Assembly: GCA_937959265.1 (NCBI GenBank)
Contig: CALGMA010000026.1
Coordinates: 1-64,000 of the forward strand
Source: an uncultured Anaerolineae bacterium
GTDB lineage: Bacteria > Chloroflexota > Anaerolineae > J036 > Brachytrichaceae
Length of the DNA stretch: 64,000 nt
Direction of reading: 5' to 3'
The position numbers were made by a program, and so were the translations under genes. Below the pieces are notes generated by a model. The model was not told where the DNA came from. It was given only the letters and a program-made list of their open reading frames with translations, and did no database searches. Below, piece by piece: positions 35,687 to 45,476 of this stretch (positions are counted from its first letter, which is position 1; each line of letters opens with the position of its first letter).

Positions 35687-38600
35687 TCACTCCAAATCGC
35701 GCTCCGGGTGGCCCAGCGTGTCAATGATGAAGATCACTGCACCAAGGACGACTAGACCGATAGCCAATTCGAACAGGAATGATGTGCTAATGTAGAAGCC
35801 CTCGGGCAAAGGCAGCCCCAGCGCCGCGCTGAAGTCGAACGGCGAAAAGAAACCGCCGCCCAGAAACACCGGCGCAATCGAACCAGCCATCACCGTGAGG
35901 ATGCCGGCGCCGATCAGCAGACCGGGCCTTAGGAAGCGCAGGCGGCGCTTGGTCTCGTCATAGCCGAAGACAACATACCAAAAGCCTACGCCCAGGCTGA
36001 GTGTGACGCCGGCGGTGAAGCCGTCGCCTGGCTGGTCGTGTCCGTAGACCATCTGCACGATGGCCAGCACGAACGCCAGCGGCAGCGCCACATAGCCCAA
36101 CGCTCGGACGAACGGCGAGGTGCGCACCCCGTCAATCCCGCGAATGGTCGTCGGCATCAGCCAGGGTTGCTGGTCTTTGACCTTCAGTTCCACTTCGCCT
36201 TCAGCAGGCAAGTACTCTGTCTCGCGCTTCTTCATCGCGTAGCGCAGCAGCGAGAAAACGCCGATTCCTGCCATGCTGAACACGGTGATCTCGATCATCG
36301 TGTCGAAGCCGCGGAAGTCCACCACGATCGCGCCGACGATGTCGGCTGCGGCGGTGAGCGGCTTGGCGTTTTGCTCGTAGTAGGGCGTGACCAGCGATGT
36401 GCGCGGGCGCGAAGCGAAGGCATAGAGGCATAGCATGGTCACCATTGCGCCGCCAGCGACGGCGAGCAGCGCATTGCGCCTCTGGATACCCGCTCCGTTC
36501 AACCCTTCGGCTCGCTCGCGCTGCGCGCGCGGCAGCCGCGAGAGCGCCAGCACTAATACCACCAGCGTCAGCGTGTCCACCACAGCCTGCACCAGCGCCA
36601 CGTCCGGCGATGGTTCCAGGGCGATGACCACAGCGACGGCCAACCCCGACGAACCGAGCGCGATGATGGCTAATAAGTCGCGCCGGATAACGATGGACAC
36701 GAATGATGCGGCCACGGCCAACAACAAACCAAAGGCGCGCAGCGCGCTTTGTAAGTTGAACGGCTCGTCGAGTAAGCGACGGCTTGCATCGGGCAATATC
36801 GCGCCATCGAACACGCGCCATAGTTCGCCGAAGATGATCACCAGGGCGAGCAGCGCCGTGAGGATGACCGCCAAATAGGCGCGGATGCGGCCGGCCTGCG
36901 TGCGTGTGACGATACTGGCTGCGCCGTCCAGGCCGCGCAGCACCCTGTCGTAGATCAAGTTCATGTTCAACGCCGCTGCGCCTGGGATGCCGCGGATCGG
37001 GCTGCGCAGTGCGAACAACACGATGCCCAGGGTAATGGCGATGCCGCTCAAAATCAACGGCAGATTGATGCCGTGGAATAACGCCAGTGACACCTTGACC
37101 TTCGCGCCATAGGCAGCAGTCGCTGCGCTGGCCAGCAGACTGACGATTGTTTCCGGTTGCAGCACGCTGATGACAAGCGATAGCCCGACCAGGATCGCCG
37201 GGCCGAGCAACATGCCTGCCGGCGCTTCGTGTGCGTGCAAGTCGGGCTTGTCGCGCGCGTCATCGGAGTCGAGGCGCGAAGCCGGCCACCCTGCCCCCGG
37301 CTTGGTCACGAATGCATCCAGCGTCAAACTGGCGGCTTGTGCCAGCATCAGCGCGCCGGTGAGCACGGTGATTCCGGGCAGCACGATGCGTGTCAGGCGC
37401 GGTAGCACGTCTTCCAGCTCCGCAGCCAGCAGCGTCTCTTTGGCCAGGAAACCGAACAGCGGCGGTAAGCCGGCCATCGAGAGCGCAGCAAGACTACACA
37501 CGAGGAAGGTCCAGGGCATCGCGCGCCACAGATTGCCCAATCGGCGCAGGTCACGCACACCCGTCTCGTGATCCACGATGCCAGCAATCATGAACAGCGC
37601 GCCTTTGTAGAGCGCGTGCGCCAGCACGCCGATCGCCAGCGCCTTGAAGGCCGAGGGCGCTTCTTCGCCGATCAACATCATCAATACACCGAGCTGGCTC
37701 ACGGTGGAGTAGGCGAGGATGCCTTTCAGGTCGCTCTGGCGCAGGCCGATGATCGCGCCGACCAACATGGTGGCGCCTCCGGTCACGATCAGCAGCCAGA
37801 ACCACATCGGCGTATTCCCCAGCGCGGGGTGCAAGCGTGCCATCAGGTAGATGCCGGCTTTGACCATCGTCGCCGAGTGCAGGTAGGCGCTGGCCGGCGT
37901 CGGCGCTGTCATCGCTTGGGGCAGCCAGAAGTGAAAAGGGGCCTGCGCGCTCTTGGTAAACGCGCCAAAGGCGATCAGCCCGAGCATGACCGGATACCAT
38001 GTGTTGCTGCGCAGGGCGTCGCCGTTGCGCAGAATCGCCGTCAAGTCGGTGCTGCCACTGATCGCCGAGGCGAAGAGCAAGCCGGCCAGCAGCGCGATGC
38101 CGCCACCGCCGGTGACGAATAACGCCTTGAATGCGCCGCTGCGCGCTTCTTCGTCTTTGGTCTTATAGGCGATCAGCAGGAAGGAGGTGATGCTGGTGCC
38201 CTCCCAGAACAGGAAGAGCGTAATCACATCGCCGGCCAACACCAGGCCCAGCATGCTGGTCATGAACAGCAGGACGTAGAAAAAGAAGCGCGCATTGGTG
38301 CTGGGGTGTAGGGTGTGGGCGGGTGCCGACGCATCGTCAGGCAGCTGCTCGTCTTCCGTCCCCGACTCTTCGTCCGCGTGTTGGGGTGTGAAGTAGTAAC
38401 CGGCGTAGACCAACACTAGCACCCCGATGCCGGTGACGATCAGCCCGAACAGCGCGCTCAGGCCGTCCAGATAGAAGGCAAACTCGACGCCGAGCGCCGG
38501 CAGCCAGGGAACGCGCCAGGTCAATGCTTCGCCCTCAGCTACGTGTGGGAACTGCGACGCAATGGCGACGAAGGCAGTCCCGGGCGCAATGGCTAGCAGC

Positions 38601-38704
38601 CATCCCAGCGCCCGTGGGGCGATGGATTGGATACGTGGGATGAAGGTGAATGCTGCCCCGGCAGATGCGCCGATGAGACATGCAAAGATGGGGACGGTGA
38701 GCAT
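35687..38704 (-). CDS. mrpA: Fused Mrp antiporter subunit A-B (operon 1)
   Basis: A 1005-aa fusion: MrpA (about residues 1-835, NuoL/NDH-5-like, around 20 helices) with GTSITSFLLIAYK and a channel-like APTPASAYLHSATMVKAGIYLMARLHP stretch, and a MrpB domain (about 845-1000) with YGHDQPGDGFTAGVTLSLG. Fused A-B is common in Mrp group 2. A Pro/Asp/Glu-rich loop is inserted near residues 115-135. mrpG of operon 2 ends only 7 nt upstream, so both operons are joined. Confidence 0.95.
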   Translation of the reverse strand: MLTVPIFACLIGASAGAAFTFIPRIQSIAPRALGWLLAIAPGTAFVAIASQFPHVAEGEALTWRVPWLPALGVEFAFYLDGLSALFGLIVTGIGVLVLVYAGYYFTPQHADEESGTEDEQLPDDASAPAHTLHPSTNARFFFYVLLFMTSMLGLVLAGDVITLFLFWEGTSITSFLLIAYKTKDEEARSGAFKALFVTGGGGIALLAGLLFASAISGSTDLTAILRNGDALRSNTWYPVMLGLIAFGAFTKSAQAPFHFWLPQAMTAPTPASAYLHSATMVKAGIYLMARLHPALGNTPMWFWLLIVTGGATMLVGAIIGLRQSDLKGILAYSTVSQLGVLMMLIGEEAPSAFKALAIGVLAHALYKGALFMIAGIVDHETGVRDLRRLGNLWRAMPWTFLVCSLAALSMAGLPPLFGFLAKETLLAAELEDVLPRLTRIVLPGITVLTGALMLAQAASLTLDAFVTKPGAGWPASRLDSDDARDKPDLHAHEAPAGMLLGPAILVGLSLVISVLQPETIVSLLASAATAAYGAKVKVSLALFHGINLPLILSGIAITLGIVLFALRSPIRGIPGAAALNMNLIYDRVLRGLDGAASIVTRTQAGRIRAYLAVILTALLALVIIFGELWRVFDGAILPDASRRLLDEPFNLQSALRAFGLLLAVAASFVSIVIRRDLLAIIALGSSGLAVAVVIALEPSPDVALVQAVVDTLTLVVLVLALSRLPRAQRERAEGLNGAGIQRRNALLAVAGGAMVTMLCLYAFASRPRTSLVTPYYEQNAKPLTAAADIVGAIVVDFRGFDTMIEITVFSMAGIGVFSLLRYAMKKRETEYLPAEGEVELKVKDQQPWLMPTTIRGIDGVRTSPFVRALGYVALPLAFVLAIVQMVYGHDQPGDGFTAGVTLSLGVGFWYVVFGYDETKRRLRFLRPGLLIGAGILTVMAGSIAPVFLGGGFFSPFDFSAALGLPLPEGFYISTSFLFELAIGLVVLGAVIFIIDTLGHPERDLE

Positions 38705-38711
38705 CGTTCAA

Positions 38712-39077
38712 CTATACCGGGCGATCCATAGAGTTGCGCATCGCTAAGCGGCGTTCGCGTTCGCCGGCCAGGTCATCACGCACGGCACGCTTGACCGGGA
38801 TGCCCAGTCGGTAAGCTGCCGACGCCAGCGCGTGCGAGACGACGGGTCCCGCGATCACCAGCAGCGCGATCAAAATGACCGCTTTGCCGAACACCGGGGG
38901 TGTGATGAGCGCTGCTGCGCCGGCCAGGAAAGCCGCGCCGAAGACGCCTACCTTACCCGCCGCGTGCAGGCGCGTGTATACGTCCGGCAGGCGCACTAAG
39001 CCAAGCGCGCCGATGACCGAGAAGAATGTGCCGGTCAGCACAAGGATGAGCGCCAGGATGGGCCAGACGATCTCCAT
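38712..39077 (-). CDS. mrpG: Mrp antiporter subunit G (operon 2)
   Basis: The 121-aa paralogue of mrpG at 32510-32884, with GALGLVRLPDVYTRLHAAGKVGVFGAA and three helices. The C-terminal tail is basic (RRLAMRNSMDRP), unlike the acidic tail of the other copy. It ends 7 nt before mrpA-B of operon 1. Confidence 0.93.
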   Translation of the reverse strand: MEIVWPILALILVLTGTFFSVIGALGLVRLPDVYTRLHAAGKVGVFGAAFLAGAAALITPPVFGKAVILIALLVIAGPVVSHALASAAYRLGIPVKRAVRDDLAGERERRLAMRNSMDRPV

Positions 39078-39103
39078 GGGTGCGCTTGCTCCGTGTCGTT
39101 GAT

Positions 39104-39379
39104 TCAGAACATGCGCTGGTCGGCCAGGTATTTAGCCAGCGCCAACGTGCCGATGAAGCCGAGCGCGGCCAGCGCCAGCGCCACGTCCATATACATGCTC
39201 TGACCGGTGAGCAGCGCGATCAGGATCAAGATGCACAGCGCCAGCACGCTCACCAGCTCTACGCTCAGCAGGCGATCTACAGCATTATCACCGCGTATCG
39301 CGCGCCACACCGCCACACCCAGCAACAACGCATGGATGAGCAGCGCGAAGGCAAAAGCGACGCTCAAAATTTGCTCCAT
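39104..39379 (-). CDS. mrpF: Mrp antiporter subunit F (operon 2)
   Basis: The 91-aa paralogue of the other MrpF, with three helices and the VWRAIRGDNAVDRLLSVELV segment. It directly follows mrpD after 19 nt: the slot that mrpE fills in operon 1 is empty here. Confidence 0.93.
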   Translation of the reverse strand: MEQILSVAFAFALLIHALLLGVAVWRAIRGDNAVDRLLSVELVSVLALCILILIALLTGQSMYMDVALALAALGFIGTLALAKYLADQRMF

Positions 39380-39398
39380 TTTGATTCCTCCTTCCGAA

Positions 39399-40886
39399 TC
39401 AGTTGCCGAGCACGGCGCGCACGTAGAACGCCGGCGTATCCATCCATGCGACCGTTGCCTGTGCCAGACTGATCAACGGTTCCGCCCAAATGCCCAATCC
39501 CAGGCTGAGCGCGATGAGCAAGGCCGGCGCAATCAGTCGGTCGCCGTAAGGTTTGGGCTTCACGCTCTCCGGCAGCGGCGCCCACCAGATGCGCTGGAAG
39601 GCGCGGATGACATAGACCAGCGTCACGATGCCGGCCACGCCAATGGCTGCCAGCGATGAGTATGCCTGTGCGTCCACGCCGCCGTTGAACAACATCAGCT
39701 TGCCGATGAAGCCGTTGAGCGGCGGAATGCCGGCCAACCCCATGCCGCCGAGCAGGAACAACACGCCGGCCCACGGTAGCTTCTTGCCCAGGCCGGTGAT
39801 GGCCGCGAAGGCCGCCGTCTTCACCGGCGCGCGGCTGGCCACGCTGCCGGCCAGCATCAGCATGGCCGCTTTGAGCAGGCTGTGGTTGAAGGCATACACG
39901 ATCGCTGCTGCCAGCGCCAGTGGCGTGCCCCAGCCGATGGCGACCAGGATGAATCCGAGCTGACCGAGGGTCGAGTAGGCCAGCATGCGTTTGGCGTCGT
40001 AAGTGCCCACGGCGCCCAGGCCGCCGAACCACACGCCTACGGCGCCGACCACGACCAGCACGCCTCGGATAATTTCGGCCTGTTCAGTGAATAACAGCGT
40101 GGTCATGCGCAAAAAGCCATAGATGCCCAGCTTGACCACGACGGACGACAACACTGCATGCACCGGCGTCGGCGCAGCGGTGTGGAAGTCCGGCTGCCAG
40201 AAGTGAAAGGGCATCACCGCACCTTTGACCATGAAGAAGATCATCAAGAGCGCCATGGCCGGCAACACGAGCGGCGGCGAGGGATCGGCGGCGATGCGTC
40301 GGGCTAGGTCGGCCATGTTCAGCGTGCCGTACGACACATACAGGCTGCCGCTGGCCAGCAGCAGCGCGATGGACGCCACGAAGCTGATGTAGAAGTACTT
40401 GTAAGCGGCTTCGGCGCCGAACTTGTCGTCGGATATGGCGGTGAGCGCGGCGCCGGCAAATACCAACAATTCGGCGAACACAAACAGGTTGAACAAGTCC
40501 CCGGTAAGCATTGCGCCGGTCAAGCCGGCGGCCAACATCAAGAACAAGGGGTAGAACATCGGATACTGCGCGCACTGATCGCGGCAGCCCAATGCATACA
40601 GAAACCCGCCCACCAGCACAAGCTGGCACATGACCGCCATGAGCGCCGAGAGCGGGTCGCCGATCAGCGAGATGCCCGCCGGCGCCGGCCAATTGCCCAA
40701 TTGAAACACGACCGGCGCGCCATGCGTGGTCACCGTCCACAGCAACAAGCTGCTGCACACGAACGCGGAGACCATCGCGCCGAACGACCAGGCCGCCTGC
40801 GGCCGGCGATGGTTGCGCATCAACACCGCCACTGCCGCAGCGGTGAGCGGGATGATGATGGGAAGCACTACGAGCGCGGACGTCAT
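39399..40886 (-). CDS. mrpD: Mrp antiporter subunit D (operon 2)
   Basis: The 495-aa NuoN-like subunit, about 14 helices, with AAPTPVHAVLSSVVVKLGIYGFLRM and TGDLFNLFVFAELLVFAG. The ATG at 40886 overlaps the TGA of mrpC by one base (TGATG), which fixes the start and indicates translational coupling. A TTG one codon upstream extends the frame but has no support. Confidence 0.95.
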   Translation of the reverse strand: MTSALVVLPIIIPLTAAAVAVLMRNHRRPQAAWSFGAMVSAFVCSSLLLWTVTTHGAPVVFQLGNWPAPAGISLIGDPLSALMAVMCQLVLVGGFLYALGCRDQCAQYPMFYPLFLMLAAGLTGAMLTGDLFNLFVFAELLVFAGAALTAISDDKFGAEAAYKYFYISFVASIALLLASGSLYVSYGTLNMADLARRIAADPSPPLVLPAMALLMIFFMVKGAVMPFHFWQPDFHTAAPTPVHAVLSSVVVKLGIYGFLRMTTLLFTEQAEIIRGVLVVVGAVGVWFGGLGAVGTYDAKRMLAYSTLGQLGFILVAIGWGTPLALAAAIVYAFNHSLLKAAMLMLAGSVASRAPVKTAAFAAITGLGKKLPWAGVLFLLGGMGLAGIPPLNGFIGKLMLFNGGVDAQAYSSLAAIGVAGIVTLVYVIRAFQRIWWAPLPESVKPKPYGDRLIAPALLIALSLGLGIWAEPLISLAQATVAWMDTPAFYVRAVLGN

Positions 40887-41218
40887 CAATGCGTCAACCC
40901 TTTCACCTCGTCGCTATCGCTGGTCTTGTAGCGCACGGATAGCACATACAACATGGACAACACCACGGCGAAGCCCCCCATGCTGATGACGATGGCCGTG
41001 AGGATGAGCGCTTGCGGTAATGCGTCGCTGCGCTGGCCGGCTTCATAGGCATAGGCAGCCACTTCACCGCGATACGCGCCCGCTGCCAGCAAGAACAAGT
41101 TGATGGCATTCGCCACAATAGCCATGCCGATGGCCGAGCGGACGAGATTGCGGCGCAGGAGTTGAAACACGCCAGTGGCGAACAACGCGCTGATAATCAA
41201 TGCAATGAGAATGTCCAT
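40886..41218 (-). CDS. mrpC: Mrp antiporter subunit C (operon 2)
   Basis: The 110-aa NuoK-like subunit with VFQLLRRNLVRSAIGMAIVANAINLFLL and QALILTAIVISMGGFAVV. Stop and mrpD start overlap by one base. mrpA-B lies 46 nt upstream. Confidence 0.95.
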   Translation of the reverse strand: MDILIALIISALFATGVFQLLRRNLVRSAIGMAIVANAINLFLLAAGAYRGEVAAYAYEAGQRSDALPQALILTAIVISMGGFAVVLSMLYVLSVRYKTSDSDEVKGLTH

Positions 41219-41264
41219 GCCGCCAATTCACCTTCTCTAATATATCTCTGCTGCTCGTTCATGC

Positions 41265-44200
41265 TTACCCCATGAGTTCTTGAGTGGACGTTGGGCCGGC
41301 TTCTGATTTTTCGGCCTCGCCGAGCGTCACCGCGCCGCGCTGTCGCAGCGTCGCAATCTCGCCGATTTGGCGCTCAGCCTCGGCGTCGCTGTCCTTCGGA
41401 TGACCCAGGGTGTCCAGCATCAGCACAGCGCCGCCAGCTACGGTCAGGCAGATCGCCAATTCGTAGAGCGTGGCGGTGCTGAAGTACACGCCGCGCGGCA
41501 ACGCGCCGATGCTCAGCAACTTGCCGAAATCCACCGGCGAGAAGAACGATCCGTTGATAAGGGCTGCTGCGGTTGCCGATCCGATGGCCAGCAACAGGCC
41601 GCTCCCGATGAAAACGCTCGGCTGCAGCCAGGTCAGCCGGCGCTTGGTCTCGGCGTAGCCGAACACCACATACCAGGTCGCCACGCCGAGGCTGATGATA
41701 ACGCCTGCCGTGAACCCATCGCCAGGTTGATCGTGGCCATACAACACATGCGTGAGGGCCAAGAGCAAGGTGAACGGCAGGATCAACAACGCCAACGCGC
41801 GCACGAAGGGCGATGTGGCCGGGCCGGCAATGCCGCGAAAAGGCAGCCAGCTCTTGTCTGGCGCCGTTGCGTCTTCGTCGCGGTCGCCTGCCTTGCGCGA
41901 GGCGTAGCGCAGCAACGTGTAGATCGCCAGGCCGGCCGCAGCAAAGACGACAATCTCCACGAATGTGTCGAAGCCGCGGAAATCAATCACAATCGCCCCG
42001 ACGATGTCGTTGGCGCTGGTGAGCGGCTTGGCGTTTTGCTCGTAGAACGGCGTCATTTGCGATTCGCGCGGTCGTGTGCCCAGCGCCGTAAGCACGATCG
42101 CAAACATCACTGCGCCGCTGCCGAGGGCGATCAGCACATCGCGAATCAGTCCGGGCCGGGTTTGGCGGAAGGTGAACTCGAAGGCGCGCTCACGCTGTTC
42201 GCGCGGGATGCGAGACAGCACCAGCACCAACACGACCAGAGTGAGCGTCTCCACAACAACTTGCACCAGCGCGATGTCCGGCGCCGGCTCCAGGATCATC
42301 AACACAGCGATGCTCAACCCCGACGCGGCCAGCGCAAGAATAGCGAACAAGTCGCGCCTCAGCAACACGCTCGCCAGCGCCGCAATGCCGATCACTACCA
42401 GCAAAAAGATTCGCAGCGCTGCCAGTTCGGGGCGGACGCCGAGATCGGTTGGCGGCAGTGCGGGCGTGCTCAAACGACCGATCGTCACCATCATCGCGCC
42501 GGCGCTGATGAACATGATTGCCAGGTACCAGCGTAGTTTGCCATTCTGCACCCGCGTCGCCAACCATGCCAGCCCGTCAATCGCCTTGAGCGCGCCGGTG
42601 TAGAGCGGCTCCAGGGTAAGCGCGCCGCTGAGGCCTGTGAACAGCGGGCGCAGGCGACCGCGCAGCGCCGTGATGATCACGCCGATCGTGACGGCGACGG
42701 CGCTCAGCGCCAGCGGGATGTTGATGCCGGTCCACAGCGCCAGCGACACTTTCACCGGCGCCCCGTAGCTGGCCGCTGCTGCGCGCGCCAGCAGCGTGGC
42801 CAACGCTTCTGGCTCGGGCAGCACGCCGATGGCCAGCGAGAGGATCGCCGGGACGGCCGGCGCTGCCCACATGGGCAGCGCCGCTTCGTGCGGATGCAGC
42901 TCCGCCTTGGGCTTGCCCAGGAAAGCATCGAAGATGATCAGACCAGCCTGCGCCAGGATCAGCGCGCCAGCGACCACCGCAGCCGCCGGGAAGATGACAT
43001 CCACGACGGCCGGCACATTGGGATGCGTCGCCGTAGCCAGCAGCGTCTCCTTCGCCAGAAAGCCGAACAGCGGCGGCAGGCCGGCCATCGAGAGCGCGGC
43101 GATCAACGCAACGGCAAACGTGGCCGGCATCGCGCGCCCGATGCCGCCCAGTTGGCGAAGATCGCGGGTGCCGGTTTCATGATCCACGATGCCGGTGATC
43201 AAGAACAGCGCGCTCTTGTACAGCGCGTGCGCCAGGATGCTGACGACCAGCGCTTTGAAGGCGATTTCGGTGTCCTGCCCGATCAGCATGACCAGCACGC
43301 CGAGTTGGCTAACGGTGGAGTAGGCCAGCAGGGCCTTCAGGTCATTCTGTTTGAAGCCCACGTAAGCGCCGATGAGCATCGTCGCTAAACCTGTCAGGCT
43401 CAGCGCCCAGAACCATAGATCGGTGAGGCCGAGCGCGGGGTGCAGGCGGGCGAGCAAATAAACGCCGGCTTTCACCATCGTCGCCGAGTGCAGATAGGCC
43501 GAGGCCGGCGCCGGCGCGCTCATTGCGCCGGGCAGCCAGAAGTGGGCCGGCGCTTGCGCGCTCTTGGTCAGCGCGCCCAGCGCGATCAGGCCGAACATGA
43601 CCGGGTATAGCTCGCTTGCGCGCAACGCATCGCCCTGGCGCAGGATGTCGGCCAGGCTGGCGCTGCCGGCGATAAACGACGCGAAGACCAACCCGGCCAG
43701 CAGCGCGATGCCGCCGCCGCCGGTGATGAACAACGCGCGAAATGCTCCCTTGCGCGCGTCTTCATCTTTGGACTTGTACGCAACGAGCAAAAACGACGTG
43801 ATGCTGGTGCCTTCCCAGAATACGAACAGCGTGATTGCGTCGCCGGCCAGCACCAGCCCCAGCATGCTGGTCATGAACAGCAAGATGTAGAAGAAGAAGC
43901 GCGCGTCGGCATTCAGGAGCGGCGCGTGGGGCGTGGATGTCGCGTTCGATTCTGTCTTCCTGCCTCCTCCACCTGACGTTTCGTCTGCATGCTTCGGCGC
44001 AAAGTAATAGCCGGCATATACCACCACCAGCATGCCGATGCCCGAAACTAGCAGCGCAAAGAGCAGGCTCAGGCCGTCCAGCATCAGCGAGAAACGCAAT
44101 CCAAGCGACGGAATCCAAGCGGTGGACCAACTCAACGTTTGGCCGACCAGCACCGCCGAGGAATGAGCGATGAGCGCGCCGAACGCGACGGCCGGCGCAA

Positions 44201-44324
44201 TCGCCAGCAGCCAACCCATCGCGCGGGTAGGGATGCGCGATCCGAACGCCGTCGCCGTGAATAGCCCGGCGATTGCTGCGCCGGCGACACAAGCGACGAG
44301 TGGGATCAAGAGCGCGTCGTTCAT
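41265..44324 (-). CDS. mrpA: Fused Mrp antiporter subunit A-B (operon 2)
   Basis: A 1019-aa fusion like the operon 1 copy: MrpA part (about 1-835) with GTSITSFLLVAYK and ASAYLHSATMVKAGVYLLARLHP, and MrpB part (about 840-975) with YGHDQPGDGFTAGVIISLG. The C terminus carries an extra 35-aa charged tail. It starts 16 nt after the upstream CaCA gene, so it shares that transcript. The two fused copies are clearly paralogous but diverged along the whole length. Confidence 0.95.
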   Translation of the reverse strand: MNDALLIPLVACVAGAAIAGLFTATAFGSRIPTRAMGWLLAIAPAVAFGALIAHSSAVLVGQTLSWSTAWIPSLGLRFSLMLDGLSLLFALLVSGIGMLVVVYAGYYFAPKHADETSGGGGRKTESNATSTPHAPLLNADARFFFYILLFMTSMLGLVLAGDAITLFVFWEGTSITSFLLVAYKSKDEDARKGAFRALFITGGGGIALLAGLVFASFIAGSASLADILRQGDALRASELYPVMFGLIALGALTKSAQAPAHFWLPGAMSAPAPASAYLHSATMVKAGVYLLARLHPALGLTDLWFWALSLTGLATMLIGAYVGFKQNDLKALLAYSTVSQLGVLVMLIGQDTEIAFKALVVSILAHALYKSALFLITGIVDHETGTRDLRQLGGIGRAMPATFAVALIAALSMAGLPPLFGFLAKETLLATATHPNVPAVVDVIFPAAAVVAGALILAQAGLIIFDAFLGKPKAELHPHEAALPMWAAPAVPAILSLAIGVLPEPEALATLLARAAAASYGAPVKVSLALWTGINIPLALSAVAVTIGVIITALRGRLRPLFTGLSGALTLEPLYTGALKAIDGLAWLATRVQNGKLRWYLAIMFISAGAMMVTIGRLSTPALPPTDLGVRPELAALRIFLLVVIGIAALASVLLRRDLFAILALAASGLSIAVLMILEPAPDIALVQVVVETLTLVVLVLVLSRIPREQRERAFEFTFRQTRPGLIRDVLIALGSGAVMFAIVLTALGTRPRESQMTPFYEQNAKPLTSANDIVGAIVIDFRGFDTFVEIVVFAAAGLAIYTLLRYASRKAGDRDEDATAPDKSWLPFRGIAGPATSPFVRALALLILPFTLLLALTHVLYGHDQPGDGFTAGVIISLGVATWYVVFGYAETKRRLTWLQPSVFIGSGLLLAIGSATAAALINGSFFSPVDFGKLLSIGALPRGVYFSTATLYELAICLTVAGGAVLMLDTLGHPKDSDAEAERQIGEIATLRQRGAVTLGEAEKSEAGPTSTQELMG

Positions 44325-44340
44325 CGGCGGTGATGTGGCC

Positions 44341-45444
44341 TCAGGGTTGCGTTGCCGCTTGTCGCCGGCGCGCTCGGAACTCCCAGAGTACTGTGACCGC
44401 CAGGGTGATCACCGTGAGCGGAATGACGAACAGCAACATCACGTTGCTGAAGGCTGGCAAGGCGTCGTGCTGAGTCGCCGCGAGGATCAGATAAACGAGG
44501 TAGGCCACGTAGTAGCCGACGAACATCGCTCCTTCCCAGCGCGAAATCTTGTATCCTGTGAAGAACACGGGCAGGCATGCGACCGCGACGGCGAGCATCA
44601 CCCAAACGTCGAAGTTGAGCGCCGCGGGTGCTACGGCGATGCCCGATGGCGCGACCACGCCGGTCAACGCGAGCACCGACAACAGGTTGAAGATGTTGCT
44701 GCCGACCGCATTACCCACTGCAATGTCGCGCTCGCCCTTGATTGCCGCGACGAGCGACGTGGCCACCTCCGGCAGCGATGTGCCCGCCGAGACGATCGTC
44801 AACCCGATCACCAACTCGCTCACGCCGATGGCGCGGGCGATGGCCACGGCGCCGTCCACCAGCCAGCGCGAGCCGATCACCAGCATCACCAGGCCGATTG
44901 CGACGAGCGCGAGGTTGAGCACTACTTGCGCCAGCCCGCGCGGGCGTTCGCCGAACTCCTGTTCGTACTCCTGCTGAACCGCAACGTTGGTCTCGCGCCG
45001 GCTTTGCACGAACAAGAAGGCGGTGTAGATCAACAGGCCGGCGAACAGGATGACTCCTTCCAGCCGACTGATGTTGAGGTTTTGCGCGAACAGCGTGGCC
45101 AACACCGATACGCCGATCATGACCGGCACGTCGAGCCGCACTAGTTGTTGTGCCACGACCAGCGGTGTGATCAACGCCGAAAGCCCGATGATGACCAGGA
45201 TGTTGAAGATATTGCTGCCGATGACGTTGCCGAAGGCGATGTCGGCCTGGCCGGTCAGCGCCGATTGGATGCTCACGGCGAGCTCTGGTGAGCTGGTGCC
45301 GAATGCCACGATCGTCAGGCCGATCACCAACGGCGACACACCAACGGCAGCCGCGAGTCGCGATGCGCCGCGCACCAATAGCTCTGCACCAACAATCAGC
45401 AGTGCCAAACCGACGACGAACAGAATTAAGGTCAATACGTCCAC
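44341..45444 (-). CDS. CaCA-family cation/Na+ or H+ antiporter (second of tandem pair)
   Basis: The 367-aa protein has ten helices and the two alpha repeats of the Ca2+:cation antiporter family: LVIGLTIVAFGTSSPELAVS near 39-58 and LVIGLTIVSAGTSLPEVATS near 211-230. It resembles YrbG-type exchangers. Start is GTG 45444 with AAGGAG upstream. It has exactly the length of its upstream neighbour and shares a near-identical 5' tract with it. Because the operon opens with a Mn2+-type riboswitch, Mn2+ export is a plausible task, but Ca2+ cannot be excluded. Confidence 0.9.
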   Translation of the reverse strand: MDVLTLILFVVGLALLIVGAELLVRGASRLAAAVGVSPLVIGLTIVAFGTSSPELAVSIQSALTGQADIAFGNVIGSNIFNILVIIGLSALITPLVVAQQLVRLDVPVMIGVSVLATLFAQNLNISRLEGVILFAGLLIYTAFLFVQSRRETNVAVQQEYEQEFGERPRGLAQVVLNLALVAIGLVMLVIGSRWLVDGAVAIARAIGVSELVIGLTIVSAGTSLPEVATSLVAAIKGERDIAVGNAVGSNIFNLLSVLALTGVVAPSGIAVAPAALNFDVWVMLAVAVACLPVFFTGYKISRWEGAMFVGYYVAYLVYLILAATQHDALPAFSNVMLLFVIPLTVITLAVTVLWEFRARRRQAATQP

Positions 45445-45476
45445 TTACCTTACTCCTTAGTCCAAGCTTTGTGGAT

